Below are positions 25,770 through 34,410 of a DNA stretch of 61,203 nucleotides, one piece after another (position 1 is the stretch's first letter; each line of letters begins with the position of its first letter). The stretch is from Prolixibacteraceae bacterium (GTDB lineage: Bacteria; Bacteroidota; Bacteroidia; Bacteroidales; Prolixibacteraceae). The position numbers and the translations under genes are program-made. The notes below the pieces were generated by a model. That model was not told the DNA's origin. It worked only from the letters and a program-made list of their open reading frames with translations, and did not search any database. The DNA lies in NCBI GenBank assembly GCA_009773765.1, contig WTWZ01000022.1:11081-72283 (forward strand). Direction: 5' to 3'.

Positions 25770-26756
25770 ATGACTTACATTGCTGGTGAAAACCGCTACG
25801 AAACCATGAAATACAACCGCTGCGGGAAGTGGGGATTAAAACTACCGGCCATTTCGCTGGGATTGTGGCACAACTTCGGGGATATTGATACCATTGAAAA
25901 TGGCAGGGCGATGTTACGCAGAGCATTCGATTTGGGCATCACGCATTTCGATCTTGCCAATAATTACGGGCCGCCTCCCGGATCGGCTGAAGAAAACTTT
26001 GGCAAAATTCTGAAACAGGATTTTGGCCCATACCGCGATGAACTGATAATTTCGACTAAGGCAGGCTACCTGATGTGGCCCGGGCCTTACGGCGAATGGG
26101 GCAGCCGCAAATATCTACTTTCGAGCCTCGACCAGAGCCTGAAAAGAATGGGGCTGGAATATGTAGATATTTTCTATTCACACCGTCCCGACCCCGAAAC
26201 ACCTATCGAAGAAACCATGAAGGCGCTTGATCAGGCTGTGCGTTCGGGAAAAGCGCTGTATGTGGCCATTTCGAACTACCCCGCTGATATGACCCGTGAA
26301 GCTGCGCGTATTTTGAAAGAACTTGGAACACCTTGTTTGATTCACCAGCCAAAGTATTCGATGTTTGTTCGCTGGGTTGAAGATGAATTGCTGGATGTTC
26401 TGGAAGAGGAAGGAATTGGCTGTATTCCGTTTTCACCGCTGGCACAGGGGTTGTTGACCGACCGCTACCTGAATGGAATTCCTGAAGGAAGCCGCGCCAC
26501 ACGCGAAATTTTTCTGAAAAAAGAACACGTTGGTTCAGCGCACGACAAAATTGTTAAACTGAATGAAATCGCGCAGCTACGTGGCCAGTCGCTGGCTCAA
26601 ATGGCGCTGGCCTGGGTGCTGAAAGACAAGCGGATAACCTCTGTATTGATTGGCGCCAGTTCGGTTAAACAGATAGATGATAACGTGGGAACATTGAAAA
26701 ACACGGGCTTTTCGGATGAAGAGTCACAATTGATTGAGGAAGTTCTTAAAGGGTAA
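25770..26756 (+). CDS. Aldo/keto reductase, YghZ/Gpr-like (L-glyceraldehyde 3-phosphate reductase family)
   Basis: The ATG at 25770 gives 328 residues. The AKR14-type signature is clear: RCGKWGLKLPAISLGLWHNF at the start, FDLANNYGPPPGSAEENFG (Asp and Tyr of the tetrad), IISTKAGYLMWPGPYGEWGS (Lys), FYSHRPDPETP (His), and SVLIGASSVKQIDDNV binding NADPH. E. coli YghZ reduces L-glyceraldehyde 3-phosphate and methylglyoxal, suggesting aldehyde detoxification. An in-frame TTG two codons upstream is less likely. The gene is cytoplasmic, monocistronic and divergent from the PEP-synthase-like gene, 150 bases away. Confidence 0.9.
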   Translation: MTYIAGENRYETMKYNRCGKWGLKLPAISLGLWHNFGDIDTIENGRAMLRRAFDLGITHFDLANNYGPPPGSAEENFGKILKQDFGPYRDELIISTKAGYLMWPGPYGEWGSRKYLLSSLDQSLKRMGLEYVDIFYSHRPDPETPIEETMKALDQAVRSGKALYVAISNYPADMTREAARILKELGTPCLIHQPKYSMFVRWVEDELLDVLEEEGIGCIPFSPLAQGLLTDRYLNGIPEGSRATREIFLKKEHVGSAHDKIVKLNEIAQLRGQSLAQMALAWVLKDKRITSVLIGASSVKQIDDNVGTLKNTGFSDEESQLIEEVLKG

Positions 26757-26841
26757 ATGTAACAGGTTCCTCCTCGTCCCTCATCGGAACAACAATCTTA
26801 ATTGTGAACCTGACGGGAGAAAATGCGATAAAATCAGTATT

Positions 26842-26921
26842 TTACATCGCCGATTCAAACTGCTTCAAAAACCTCACATCGTTTTCGAAAAAATGGCGGA
26901 TATCCTTAATGAGTAATACGC
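26842..26921 (-). pseudogene. Frame-displaced C-terminal segment of pheS
   Basis: In another minus frame this stretch encodes IKDIRHFFENDVRFLKQFES followed by AM and a stop at 26842, the conserved end of PheS. It cannot be reached from the main pheS frame, which stops at 26906. Confidence 0.75.
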
Positions 26922-27847
26922 TCAATTCCCATCCCGAAAGCAAAACCGGTGTATTTTTTACTGTCGATGTTACAGGCTTCCAAAACATTAGGATCAACCA
27001 TTCCGCAGCCCAGGATTTCGAGCCAACCGCTGTATTTACACACATTGCAGCCTTTGCCGCCACATATTGAGCAACTTACGTCCATTTCGGCGCTGGGCTC
27101 AGTGAATGGAAAATATGACGGGCGTAACCTGATTTGCGTTCCCTCGCCAAACAGTTCTTTTGCAAACTGCAACAGGGTTTGCTTCAAATCGGCAAACGAC
27201 ACATTTTCATCAACATACAAACCTTCAATCTGATGAAAAATACAATGCGAGCGGGCAGAAATAGCTTCATTCCGGAAAACGCGCCCCGGGAAAATCATCC
27301 GGATTGGTGGCTGTGTACGTTCCATCACACGGATTTGTACGCTCGATGTGTGCGTCCGCAATAAAACATCAGGATTTTTTTCTATGAAAAAAGTGTCCTG
27401 CATATCGCGGGCGGGGTGTTCGGGCGGAAAATTCAAAGCCGAAAAAACATGCCAGTCGTCTTCAATTTCAGGGCCTTCGGCAACGGTAAAACCAAGGCGG
27501 CCAAAAATGGCAATTATCTCATTTTTTACCAGCGACAACGGATGGCGGGTACCCAGTTTAACTGAATCCCCGGGCAGGGTCAGGTCCGAATCCAAATCGT
27601 TGGTTACGGCAGATTCAAAAGATTCCTTTAAAATGTTGATTTTTTGCAGGGCAATGTTTTTCAGTGTGTTCAAGGCTTGCCCAACTTCCTTTTTCTGTTC
27701 GGGCGAAACAGTTTTAAAATCTTCGAACAACTGACTTATAACGCCTTTTTTACTGATATATTTTAAACGAAGCCCCTCAACTTCTTCCTTCCCCGAAACA
27801 ACTATTTTTTCAATTTCTTCCTGTAAAGCCTTGATTTTGTCTAACAT
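26906..27847 (-). CDS. pheS: Phenylalanyl-tRNA synthetase alpha subunit, C-terminus lost by frameshift
   Basis: The start MLDKIKALQEEIEK at 27847 is the usual PheS start; 313 residues follow. A coiled-coil tRNA-binding arm (1-90) precedes the class II catalytic core, with motif 2 region IRMIFPGRVFRNE, the tRNA/Phe-site HQIEGLYVDE and motif 3 GFAFGMGIERIT. The frame then ends at a TAA immediately after, while homologues continue about 24-28 residues more. That tail exists in a different frame (26842-26921), and the join lacks about 14 bases relative to homologues. As pheS is essential and normally single-copy, either this is a sequence or assembly error, or a truncated PheS is tolerated. Expression likely starts from the TAnnTTTG box just upstream. 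Confidence 0.88.
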   Translation of the reverse strand: MLDKIKALQEEIEKIVVSGKEEVEGLRLKYISKKGVISQLFEDFKTVSPEQKKEVGQALNTLKNIALQKINILKESFESAVTNDLDSDLTLPGDSVKLGTRHPLSLVKNEIIAIFGRLGFTVAEGPEIEDDWHVFSALNFPPEHPARDMQDTFFIEKNPDVLLRTHTSSVQIRVMERTQPPIRMIFPGRVFRNEAISARSHCIFHQIEGLYVDENVSFADLKQTLLQFAKELFGEGTQIRLRPSYFPFTEPSAEMDVSCSICGGKGCNVCKYSGWLEILGCGMVDPNVLEACNIDSKKYTGFAFGMGIERITH

Positions 27848-27871
27848 GAGTTCCTTTGCTATATTGAACCG

Positions 27872-27879
27872 CAAAGATA
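27872..27879 (-). promoter_or_regulatory. -7 promoter element of pheS
   Basis: On the minus strand TATCTTTG matches TAnnTTTG, about 25 bases before the pheS ATG. No clear TTG lies at the ideal -33 distance. Confidence 0.45.
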
Positions 27880-27929
27880 ATTATTCAAATGAAACATGAG
27901 TGTAATGCATGTCTTACCAACAACATTTG

Positions 27930-29276
27930 TTAACCACCGGTTCCCGGAACAGGTATTTTTGCGTTTTTAATATAACCAATGTCACCCATTATAAAAACAG
28001 CAGGCTCCAGTTTCATGTTAGAATTCATCATTTCGTCGAAAGTAACTTCTTTGCCAGTGTACGCTGAAACTCTTCCCATAATTGCCACCAGGGTAGAAAT
28101 GGCAGTTTGTTCAGCCTCATTGACAGGGATATTATTCCGGATACAAGTAACCAGATCGATTTGCTCCTGGGCATGGCCCCCGATTTTGGCTTTTTCAATT
28201 GATTCTATTACATTTCCGTGCAAATCAAGAATTTTAGGATTTTCCCAATCATCGGTGGTTGCAATTCCTTTTGTACCGTGAAAAATATCTGAAACTTTTC
28301 CGTCGGTACCATTAATTTGCCTGCACATGCTGTGCATTTGCCTGCCGTCAGCAAAAGTATAATCCACGCTAAAATTATCGTACTGATCCCCGGTTGGTCT
28401 TTTTTGTCGTGACCCAAAACCGAGGGCTTTAACCGGATGAGTTCCAAAAAACCAGTTGGCAATATCAATATTGTGTACGTGCTGTTCAACAATGTGATCG
28501 CCCGAAAGCCAGCACCAGTTCACCCAATCGCGGATCATCCATTCCATCTCCGACCAACCGGCATCGCGGTTTCGATACCAAAGTTGCTGCATGTTAAAAT
28601 AGATGTTTGCTGAAATTATTTCACCTATGGCATCATCATTTACCCTTTGGAGCAATTGCACAAAACTTTTTTCGTGGCGTTTGTGAGTTCCTGAAACGAT
28701 TTTAAGGCCCAGTGATTCAGCCATTTTTGCCGTACTTATAACTGAACGGGCACCAACAGGATCAACAGCAACGGGTTTTTCCAGGAAAACATGCTTTTTG
28801 GCTTTTACTGCAGCTTCAAAATGTTTTGCACGGAATTTTGGGGGGCAAGCAAGCAGAATTACATCAACTCCAGAGTCAATTACATTTTCAAAAGCATCGA
28901 AGCCTGTAAAACAATTTTCAACCGGTACTTCCATCCCCCGTTCCGATTTTATTTTTTCGCGGCAACTGTCAACCCTGTCCTGAAAAACATCGCCCAAAGC
29001 AGTTATTTTCAATCCGTTTCCGGCGTCCAGAAAATTAATTGCCGCCCCGGTTCCGCGACCACCACAGCCTATCAAACCTGCTTTCAGTTCAATTCCATCG
29101 GGTGCCTTTTCCAACAGGGGAGGCAGGTTTAATTCTCTTTTTTTATAGGAATAAAGCGAATTTGCGTTTTCAGCCGTTGTACATGATGAAACTACACCGG
29201 AACCAACAGCGCCGGTAACTCCCAATGCTACGGCTCCTGACAAAAAATCACGTCGTGAAAAATTATTGGTGCTCAT
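27930..29276 (-). CDS. Tat-exported Gfo/Idh/MocA-family oxidoreductase
   Basis: The ATG at 29276 gives 448 residues with a twin-arginine signal (SRRDFLSGAVALGVTGAVG), followed by a Cys in VVSSCTT that could be lipidated. The Rossmann domain has LKAGLIGCGGRGTGAA (dinucleotide binding) and FLEKPVAVDPVGAR (the EKP motif with catalytic Lys). The C-terminal GFO/IDH/MocA domain includes WVNWCWLSGDHIVEQHVHNI, with His residues of the active site. Exported members are common in Bacteroidota, where many act on sugars and glycosides with a tightly bound NAD(P). The substrate is unknown. A 46-codon upstream extension of the frame overlaps a reductase remnant and is rejected. Confidence 0.87.
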   Translation of the reverse strand: MSTNNFSRRDFLSGAVALGVTGAVGSGVVSSCTTAENANSLYSYKKRELNLPPLLEKAPDGIELKAGLIGCGGRGTGAAINFLDAGNGLKITALGDVFQDRVDSCREKIKSERGMEVPVENCFTGFDAFENVIDSGVDVILLACPPKFRAKHFEAAVKAKKHVFLEKPVAVDPVGARSVISTAKMAESLGLKIVSGTHKRHEKSFVQLLQRVNDDAIGEIISANIYFNMQQLWYRNRDAGWSEMEWMIRDWVNWCWLSGDHIVEQHVHNIDIANWFFGTHPVKALGFGSRQKRPTGDQYDNFSVDYTFADGRQMHSMCRQINGTDGKVSDIFHGTKGIATTDDWENPKILDLHGNVIESIEKAKIGGHAQEQIDLVTCIRNNIPVNEAEQTAISTLVAIMGRVSAYTGKEVTFDEMMNSNMKLEPAVFIMGDIGYIKNAKIPVPGTGG

Positions 29277-29301
29277 TTTTTTAAGTTTTAAATGGTTATT
29301 A

Positions 29302-29565
29302 TCATGCGCCCAAGTCCCAGCGGCGGAAATACAAACTCTGCCGGACGATTGGTAACGTTTTAATTTCAATTTCTTCCATTTGGGCCTGGCTGATCGGCGA
29401 AAACCCGGAGGCAATTTTTACATTCTCCCCGATTTGAGCGAGGGATAATTTTTTCCGGTTCTTCTTAACTTCCTGCTATTTCAAGTGTTGCCTGTCCACC
29501 CAGGCTTAATACGCCTACCTTGTAACCGGTTTTAGACTTATAAAGGAATAAAAATACTAAATTGA
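29302..29565 (-). pseudogene. Aldo/keto reductase remnant with large internal deletion
   Basis: On the minus strand the 5' part encodes KSKTGYKVGVLSLGGQATLE, an AKR N-terminus (first beta strand and glycine turn), and stops. About 60 bases further, another frame encodes SGFSPISQAQMEEIEIKTLP followed by IVRQSLYFRRWDLGA and a stop at 29302, an AKR-like C-terminus. The catalytic core of about 250-300 residues is missing. The scar lies directly upstream of the Gfo/Idh/MocA gene. Confidence 0.55.
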
Positions 29566-29608
29566 TGTGAATTACAATTCAATAAATTACATAATATTCA
29601 ACTTCAGG

Positions 29609-29639
29609 TTTGCCACAAAAGAAGATTTAGCTATTTTTG
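29609..29639 (+). promoter_or_regulatory. Promoter of tRNA-Arg
   Basis: TTTG (29609-29612), 19 bases, then TATTTTTG (29632-29639): a consensus Bacteroidota promoter about 40 bases before the tRNA. Confidence 0.7.
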
Positions 29640-29678
29640 CAGGCCTGTAAAAGGAATCCGTCAACAGACGGAAAATTT

Positions 29679-29750
29679 GGTCTCATAGTTCAACGGATAG
29701 AATAGCGGTTTCCTAAACCGTAGATCTGGGTTCGATTCCCGGTGGGACTA
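29679..29750 (+). tRNA. tRNA-Arg (CCU anticodon)
   Basis: The 72-nt cloverleaf has acceptor GGTCTCA paired to TGGGACT with two G-U pairs, D-arm GTTCAACGGATAGAAT, anticodon stem GCGGT/ACCGT around loop TTCCTAA (anticodon CCT), and T-arm CTGGGTTCGATTCCCGG. No CCA is encoded. Confidence 0.95.
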
Positions 29751-29769
29751 CTTTTTTTATAAATGGCCG

Positions 29770-29800
29770 AAAACGAATGCTTTAACCGTGTTCGTTTTTT
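29770..29800 (+). terminator. Intrinsic terminator after tRNA-Arg
   Basis: AAAACGAA (29770-29777) pairs with TTCGTTTT (29791-29798), with a 13-base loop and a T-run continuing past the stem. Confidence 0.55.
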
Positions 29801-29873
29801 ATTTTGGTAAATATTTTGGGAAACCAATCGAAAATAAGTTATTCTTTGAATTATTATGCCTTTCTAATTTAAT

Positions 29874-30173
29874 TCAGTTTGCAGTTTTTGTTGTCGCTAA
29901 ACGGGTTGGTCTTAATTTGTAATACCCCTTTCTGAATTTGTTGGTCTTTGGGTTTAAAACCTTCACGAACATATTTTTTCTTTTTTTCTTGGCATCGTTG
30001 GCGAGAATCCGGTTGACCTTTCTCTTTAAAATATCGAAACCATTTTCATTCGCATCAGAAAAAAGGTTATTGTTGAGATTATGTATGTGCCGGGCAATGT
30101 GTTTGACATGTAACCCGTCACGTTTTGCCTTTTTGTTGGAAAGGATTAGGAGTATTGACTCTTTGAGGTTCAT
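29874..30173 (-). CDS. Small basic protein, possibly a HARE-type winged-helix
   Basis: The 99-residue protein is strongly basic. The N-terminus (MNLKESILLILSNKK) and a segment DGLHVKHIARHIHNLN, followed by DILKRKVNRILANDAKKK and an ending KFRKGYYKLR, have the helix-helix-wing order of HARE-HTH modules. These modules often sit in chromatin or restriction proteins and bind DNA. No partner gene is adjacent; it is transcribed toward the tRNA-Arg terminator. The family assignment is a guess from pattern. Confidence 0.6.
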   Translation of the reverse strand: MNLKESILLILSNKKAKRDGLHVKHIARHIHNLNNNLFSDANENGFDILKRKVNRILANDAKKKRKNMFVKVLNPKTNKFRKGYYKLRPTRLATTKTAN

Positions 30174-30340
30174 ATAAACTTTTTATTTTTTTTAATTCAA
30201 TTTTTTTAACTCAACAAATAAACTCAGTTTTTATCTACTTCTGCCATTTGCTTCCTAATCCGTTCCAAACATCTATTTTTCTGGTTTCTGGCACTTCCTG
30301 AAGAAGCATAACCCAGTTATATTCATTGTATAAATAATCA

Positions 30341-32281
30341 TCAATAATTTACTAAAATCGTCATCGATATTTCTTTCACTTCCACCATATCCGAAACAAC
30401 TTCGCCAATTCCCGATTCGTCAATTTCATTTCCCTTGGCCACTATTGAGAAGTTTCCTTCGGGAAGCGGAATTACAACCGGGCTGTTTTGTGCGTTGAAA
30501 ACGAGGATTATATGCCCCCACTGGTCGCCAACTTCTTTTCCGTGGATACAATACGAAACCACACCTGATTTATACTGTGTGCAAAAGTTGACATATCTGC
30601 GTATTTGTTCCGCAGATGTTAATCTGAAAGCCGGATGATTTTTTCGCAATTGTACCAGTTTCTGGAAATACTTAAAAACATCGTGATACTGCTCTTTTTT
30701 ATCCCAATCTATCTGATTTACCGAATCGGGCGATTTGTATGAATTCCCATCGCCATGTTTGGTGCGGCAAAACTCAACGCCGGCATGTAAAAAAGGCACT
30801 CCCTGCGAAGTAAGAACCAATGCTCCGGCAAGTTTCACCATTTTTCTCAGTTGCAAATCGGAAGGGTGAGAAACGCTCATTTTCAGTTTATCCCAAAGCG
30901 TGTAATTGTCGTGGCACGAAACGTAATTGATGCACTGGCCGGGTTCAGCGGCCCATGGATGTTTCGAGGTTTCAACATAATCGTAAACAATTTGCGGATG
31001 GCCGGTGGCTGCAATAACGCCAAATTTTACGGCTTCCTCGCGCAATTCAAGTCCGCTCACAAATCCTTTGCTTTTCTTCAAACCGTGGTTTCCTTTTAGC
31101 GCATCCCGAAAATCGTCGTTATACGCTGCAATACCTGGCAGTTGCGGAATATTGATTTTAACAGCCCGCAAATGTTCGGCAACCGGGCTTTGGTCGGCGG
31201 CCCAGCCTTCGCCATAAATCAGAATTCCGGGACTGAATTTATCCAACTCTTCCCGAATTATTTTCATCGTTTCCAGGTCGTAAATCCCCATCAGATCAAA
31301 CCTGAAACCATCGATATGAAATTCCTGTACCCAGTATTTCAGCGAGTCAATGATGTATTTCCTGACCATGCTGCGTTCGGTGGCAATTTCGTTTCCGCAT
31401 CCCGAAGCATTCGAAAAACTTCCATCACTTTTTTGCCTGTAAAAATAACCTGGTACGGTTTGGTTAAAAACCGACTCTTTGGCAAAGTAAGTATGGTTGT
31501 ACACCACATCGACAAAAACTCCAATTCCGTTATCGTGCAATGTTTTAACCAACATTTTTAATTCTTTTATCCGCACCGTTCCATCGAAAGGATTGGTTGA
31601 ATACGAACCTTCGGGGGCGTTAAAATGCTGCGGGTCGTAGCCCCAATTGTATTTTTCGTTTGGTTTCTCCTCGTCAACTGTGCAAAAATCCGATACCGGC
31701 AACAAATGAACATGCGTGATACCAAGTTCTTTTAAATGTGCCAGCCCTGTTAAAAACCCGTTTTTTGTTTTTGTATTTTCCTCGGTATATCCCAAATATT
31801 TGCCCCTGTTTTTTATACCCGAATTTTCGGCAATTGAAAAATCGCGGATATGGGTTTCGTATATAATTGCTTCGGTAAAACTGTTAATTCGCAGGCCTTT
31901 ATCCCTTTTCCACTTTTTGGGATTGGTTTTTTTCGGATTATAAATCATTCCCCGCTTTCCGTTTACTCCAACGCACCGCGCGTAAATATCTGGTATTTCT
32001 TCAAGCCACGCCCCGTCATTTATTCTGAAAGTATAAAATTTACCTTCATAATCACCCTTTAAAATGGTTGACCAAACTCCGTTGCCGACAGGTTGCAAAT
32101 TGGTTTTATGAAATGCTTCACCCGATTCACCATTTTTGTAAAGCCGAAATTCGACAATGTGTGCAGTTGGCGCCCATATTTTAACAACCGTTTTTTCAGG
32201 ACTCCAAAACACGCCCAAATCATCTCCTTCATAATGAGGATAAGTTGAAAAATCGATATAATTAAATTTCCATGTCCGCAT
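30341..32281 (-). CDS. pulA: Type I pullulanase (GH13), cytoplasmic
   Basis: The 646-residue protein has an N-terminal CBM48 (about 20-105; GVFWSPEKTVVKIWAPTA) and a GH13 barrel with the pullulanase motif YNWGYDPQHFNAPEGSYS. Conserved regions include VDVVYNHTY (I), GFRFDLMGIYD (II, nucleophile Asp), ILIYGEGWA (III, acid Glu) and NYVSCHDNYTLWDK (IV, Asp). No signal peptide is present, so it debranches alpha-1,6 bonds of glycogen or imported maltodextrins inside the cell. The length matches family members (620-660). The gene at 32283 ends one base before its start, so the two may be cotranscribed. Confidence 0.95.
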   Translation of the reverse strand: MRTWKFNYIDFSTYPHYEGDDLGVFWSPEKTVVKIWAPTAHIVEFRLYKNGESGEAFHKTNLQPVGNGVWSTILKGDYEGKFYTFRINDGAWLEEIPDIYARCVGVNGKRGMIYNPKKTNPKKWKRDKGLRINSFTEAIIYETHIRDFSIAENSGIKNRGKYLGYTEENTKTKNGFLTGLAHLKELGITHVHLLPVSDFCTVDEEKPNEKYNWGYDPQHFNAPEGSYSTNPFDGTVRIKELKMLVKTLHDNGIGVFVDVVYNHTYFAKESVFNQTVPGYFYRQKSDGSFSNASGCGNEIATERSMVRKYIIDSLKYWVQEFHIDGFRFDLMGIYDLETMKIIREELDKFSPGILIYGEGWAADQSPVAEHLRAVKINIPQLPGIAAYNDDFRDALKGNHGLKKSKGFVSGLELREEAVKFGVIAATGHPQIVYDYVETSKHPWAAEPGQCINYVSCHDNYTLWDKLKMSVSHPSDLQLRKMVKLAGALVLTSQGVPFLHAGVEFCRTKHGDGNSYKSPDSVNQIDWDKKEQYHDVFKYFQKLVQLRKNHPAFRLTSAEQIRRYVNFCTQYKSGVVSYCIHGKEVGDQWGHIILVFNAQNSPVVIPLPEGNFSIVAKGNEIDESGIGEVVSDMVEVKEISMTILVNY

Positions 32282-32282
32282 T

Positions 32283-32828
32283 TTAAAACCTGATTAGTGT
32301 TTTACGAAGGTAAATAACCGATTTACCCAATCTCTTTCCTTTTACATTGAATATCAGCACTTTTAATTTTGGGTACCTGATGAGTTTTTTATCGTAAGAA
32401 TAAAAAGGGCTTAAATCGATGTTCAGATGATGAACTTTATTTTTATCGAGATAGAGAGGATAAAAAGTGCGTCCATCTGTTCCTTTCAACCTGAATTTCC
32501 GTTTCAGCCAGAAATTATCGAAAACCAACAATGGCCGGTCTATATCAATATCGGTATTCCCAATATTTTGTAATTCCATTTTCACATTATCGGGATAATA
32601 AAGGCGATCTTTCTGAAGGCTGACTTTCACTTTTTCGCGCACATAGAGCGGTTTCCTTTTTTGTCCCGTTAAGATTCTGAAAATAAAGAATATAACAATC
32701 CCCAACAACAAAATCGCGAAAAACCAGATTAGTTTATCGCCATCAGGGCCAATCTCGTTCTGGGCAAAAATTTTCAGCGTTGAAACAAGAAGGATAAACA
32801 GGAGAAAATATTTCTTTTCAAGAATCAT
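32283..32828 (-). CDS. Hypothetical membrane protein with signal-like N-terminus
   Basis: The 181-residue protein starts with a hydrophobic segment ending in KIFAQN (signal peptide), then a second membrane helix LIWFFAILLLGIVIFFIFRI (about 33-52), and a C-terminal beta-rich domain about 70-181 with LENIGNTDIDID-like sandwich strands. It probably sits in the inner membrane. I do not recognise a family. It lies one base upstream of pulA, suggesting an operon. Confidence 0.6.
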   Translation of the reverse strand: MILEKKYFLLFILLVSTLKIFAQNEIGPDGDKLIWFFAILLLGIVIFFIFRILTGQKRKPLYVREKVKVSLQKDRLYYPDNVKMELQNIGNTDIDIDRPLLVFDNFWLKRKFRLKGTDGRTFYPLYLDKNKVHHLNIDLSPFYSYDKKLIRYPKLKVLIFNVKGKRLGKSVIYLRKTLIRF

Positions 32829-32938
32829 AACTGTCGCAAAAATAAAAGAAAAATAACCTCAGTCAACCTTAACGGAACAATGTTTTTTAAATGTTCAAAA
32901 TGATTTTGATTAAGGGAAAATGATACAACAGGAATATT

Positions 32939-33241
32939 TTATTCGCAGGTGCAGGTATGCAGGCTGTCAACAATCTGGCTCAGAATTTCGTATTTCAGGA
33001 AGTAGAAAGTGTTCTTTCCCTCGCGTTTTGCACAGAGTACGCCTTTATCCTTTAAAATACCCAAATGATGGGACGTAGCTGATTGCTCAATTCCAAGTAA
33101 TTCGTGAATTTCGGTGACAGTTAATTTTTTGCCGCCTTCAAGGTGTTTTAAAATGGCAATACGCATCGGATGGGCCATTGCCCGGAGCATGTTTGCCGCT
33201 GTTTCCAGTTTGTCAATATCTAACTCCTTGATTTTTAACAT
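32939..33241 (-). CDS. ArsR-family transcriptional regulator
   Basis: The 100-residue protein is a winged helix of the ArsR/SmtB type: LRAMAHPMRIAILKHLEGG, recognition segment LLGIEQSATSHHLGILKDKG and wing REGKNTFYFL. The C-terminal SLHTCTCE could bind metal or act as a thiol sensor; the classical alpha-3 ELCVC motif is absent. Such proteins repress their own genes and release on effector binding. No transporter or arsenic gene is adjacent, so the target is unknown; it is divergent from the polyprenyl synthase gene and both could share the control region at 33245-33385. Confidence 0.88.
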   Translation of the reverse strand: MLKIKELDIDKLETAANMLRAMAHPMRIAILKHLEGGKKLTVTEIHELLGIEQSATSHHLGILKDKGVLCAKREGKNTFYFLKYEILSQIVDSLHTCTCE

Positions 33242-33244
33242 ATA

Positions 33245-33282
33245 TTAAGATATTTTATAAATGCAAATATATAAATATTTAA
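33245..33282. promoter_or_regulatory. Imperfect inverted repeat, candidate ArsR operator
   Basis: TTAAGATATTTTATAA (33245-33260) and TATAAATATTTAA (33270-33282) are near-complements with one indel, directly upstream of the arsR ATG. Further on, CCTAAAATAATTT is repeated at 33298-33310 and 33373-33385. Binding is inferred only. Confidence 0.4.
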
Positions 33283-33426
33283 GACTAATACTATTCTCCT
33301 AAAATAATTTGAATTTAATTTGAACAAGACATAATTTACATTTTTATTTTAGACAAATTATTCTGTTTTTCGCCTAAAATAATTTATGTTCGTTGTCAAA
33401 ATTCAAAAAAGATATGATCACATTCA

Positions 33427-34401
33427 ATGTCAACGATAAATAAAATCAAAAAGCCAATAGCGCAGGAATTGAAGGATTTTGAACCTTATTTTAACAAATC
33501 ATTGAAAAGTGATGTACCCCTGCTTTCAACTATCCTGAATTTTATTTACCGTTCGAAAGGGAAACAACTCCGTCCGATTTTTGTCTTTTTATCGGCAAAA
33601 CTTCATGGCGAAACCAACGAATTTTCTCAACTGGCAGCCTGTTCGGTGGAATTACTGCACACAGCCACCCTGGTACACGATGATGTTGTTGACGAATCGT
33701 ACGAACGCCGCGGGACTTTCTCGGTAAATGCGCTCTGGCGCAATAAACTCGCGGTTTTGGTGGGCGATTATATTCTTGCTAAAGGCCTGCAACTTCAGTT
33801 AGAACATCAAAAATATAATTTTCTCCATCTTATTTCACGGGCTGTTCAGGACATGGCTGAAGGGGAAATCCTGCAAATGAAAAAAAGCCGGAAACTTGAT
33901 ATAAACGACGAGGTTTATTTCGAAATCATCCGCAAAAAAACAGCCTCCCTCATTGCCACCAGTATGGCAATTGGCGCAGCATCGGTAACCAGCAACGGGC
34001 AAATTGTGGAAAAAATGTACCGAATCGGGCAGGACGTTGGCATTGCCTTTCAGATTAAAGACGACATTTTTGATTACCTTGCCAAAGGAATTATCGGCAA
34101 ACCAACCGGAAATGATATTAAGGAAAAGAAAATCACCCTGCCATTGCTTTATATTTTAAACAATTCTGAATCGGCCGAAAGGAAACGAATTTTGAGGTTA
34201 ATAAAACACAAAAACAAAAACCCGGCAGTAGTAAAAGAGCTGATTCACATGGTTACCGAAAAAGGCGGCCTTGAATATGCCGAACAAAAAATGAACAATT
34301 TCAAGGAAAAAGCAATAAACGGATTGATGGAATTTGAAGATTGCGAAGCCCGGCAGTCGCTGATTGAACTGATGGAATATATTACTACCCGGAAACAGTA
34401 A
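33427..34401 (+). CDS. Polyprenyl (octaprenyl/heptaprenyl-type) diphosphate synthase
   Basis: The 324-residue protein is a trans-long-chain isoprenyl diphosphate synthase. Motifs: GKQLRP, the first Asp-rich motif LVHDDVVDESYERRG (DDxxD), GDYILAKG and the second Asp-rich motif FQIKDDIFDY, followed by GKPTGNDIKEKKITLPLLY. It condenses farnesyl-PP with isopentenyl-PP to make the side chain of menaquinone. Chain length cannot be fixed from sequence alone. It is alone on the + strand and ends 9 bases from the convergent metF stop. Confidence 0.92.
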   Translation: MSTINKIKKPIAQELKDFEPYFNKSLKSDVPLLSTILNFIYRSKGKQLRPIFVFLSAKLHGETNEFSQLAACSVELLHTATLVHDDVVDESYERRGTFSVNALWRNKLAVLVGDYILAKGLQLQLEHQKYNFLHLISRAVQDMAEGEILQMKKSRKLDINDEVYFEIIRKKTASLIATSMAIGAASVTSNGQIVEKMYRIGQDVGIAFQIKDDIFDYLAKGIIGKPTGNDIKEKKITLPLLYILNNSESAERKRILRLIKHKNKNPAVVKELIHMVTEKGGLEYAEQKMNNFKEKAINGLMEFEDCEARQSLIELMEYITTRKQ

Positions 34402-34410
34402 AATATTATT

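Noticed and set aside
27348-27734. 128-codon open frame on the + strand within pheS
   Set aside because: Antisense to pheS, which has full family motifs; no independent support.
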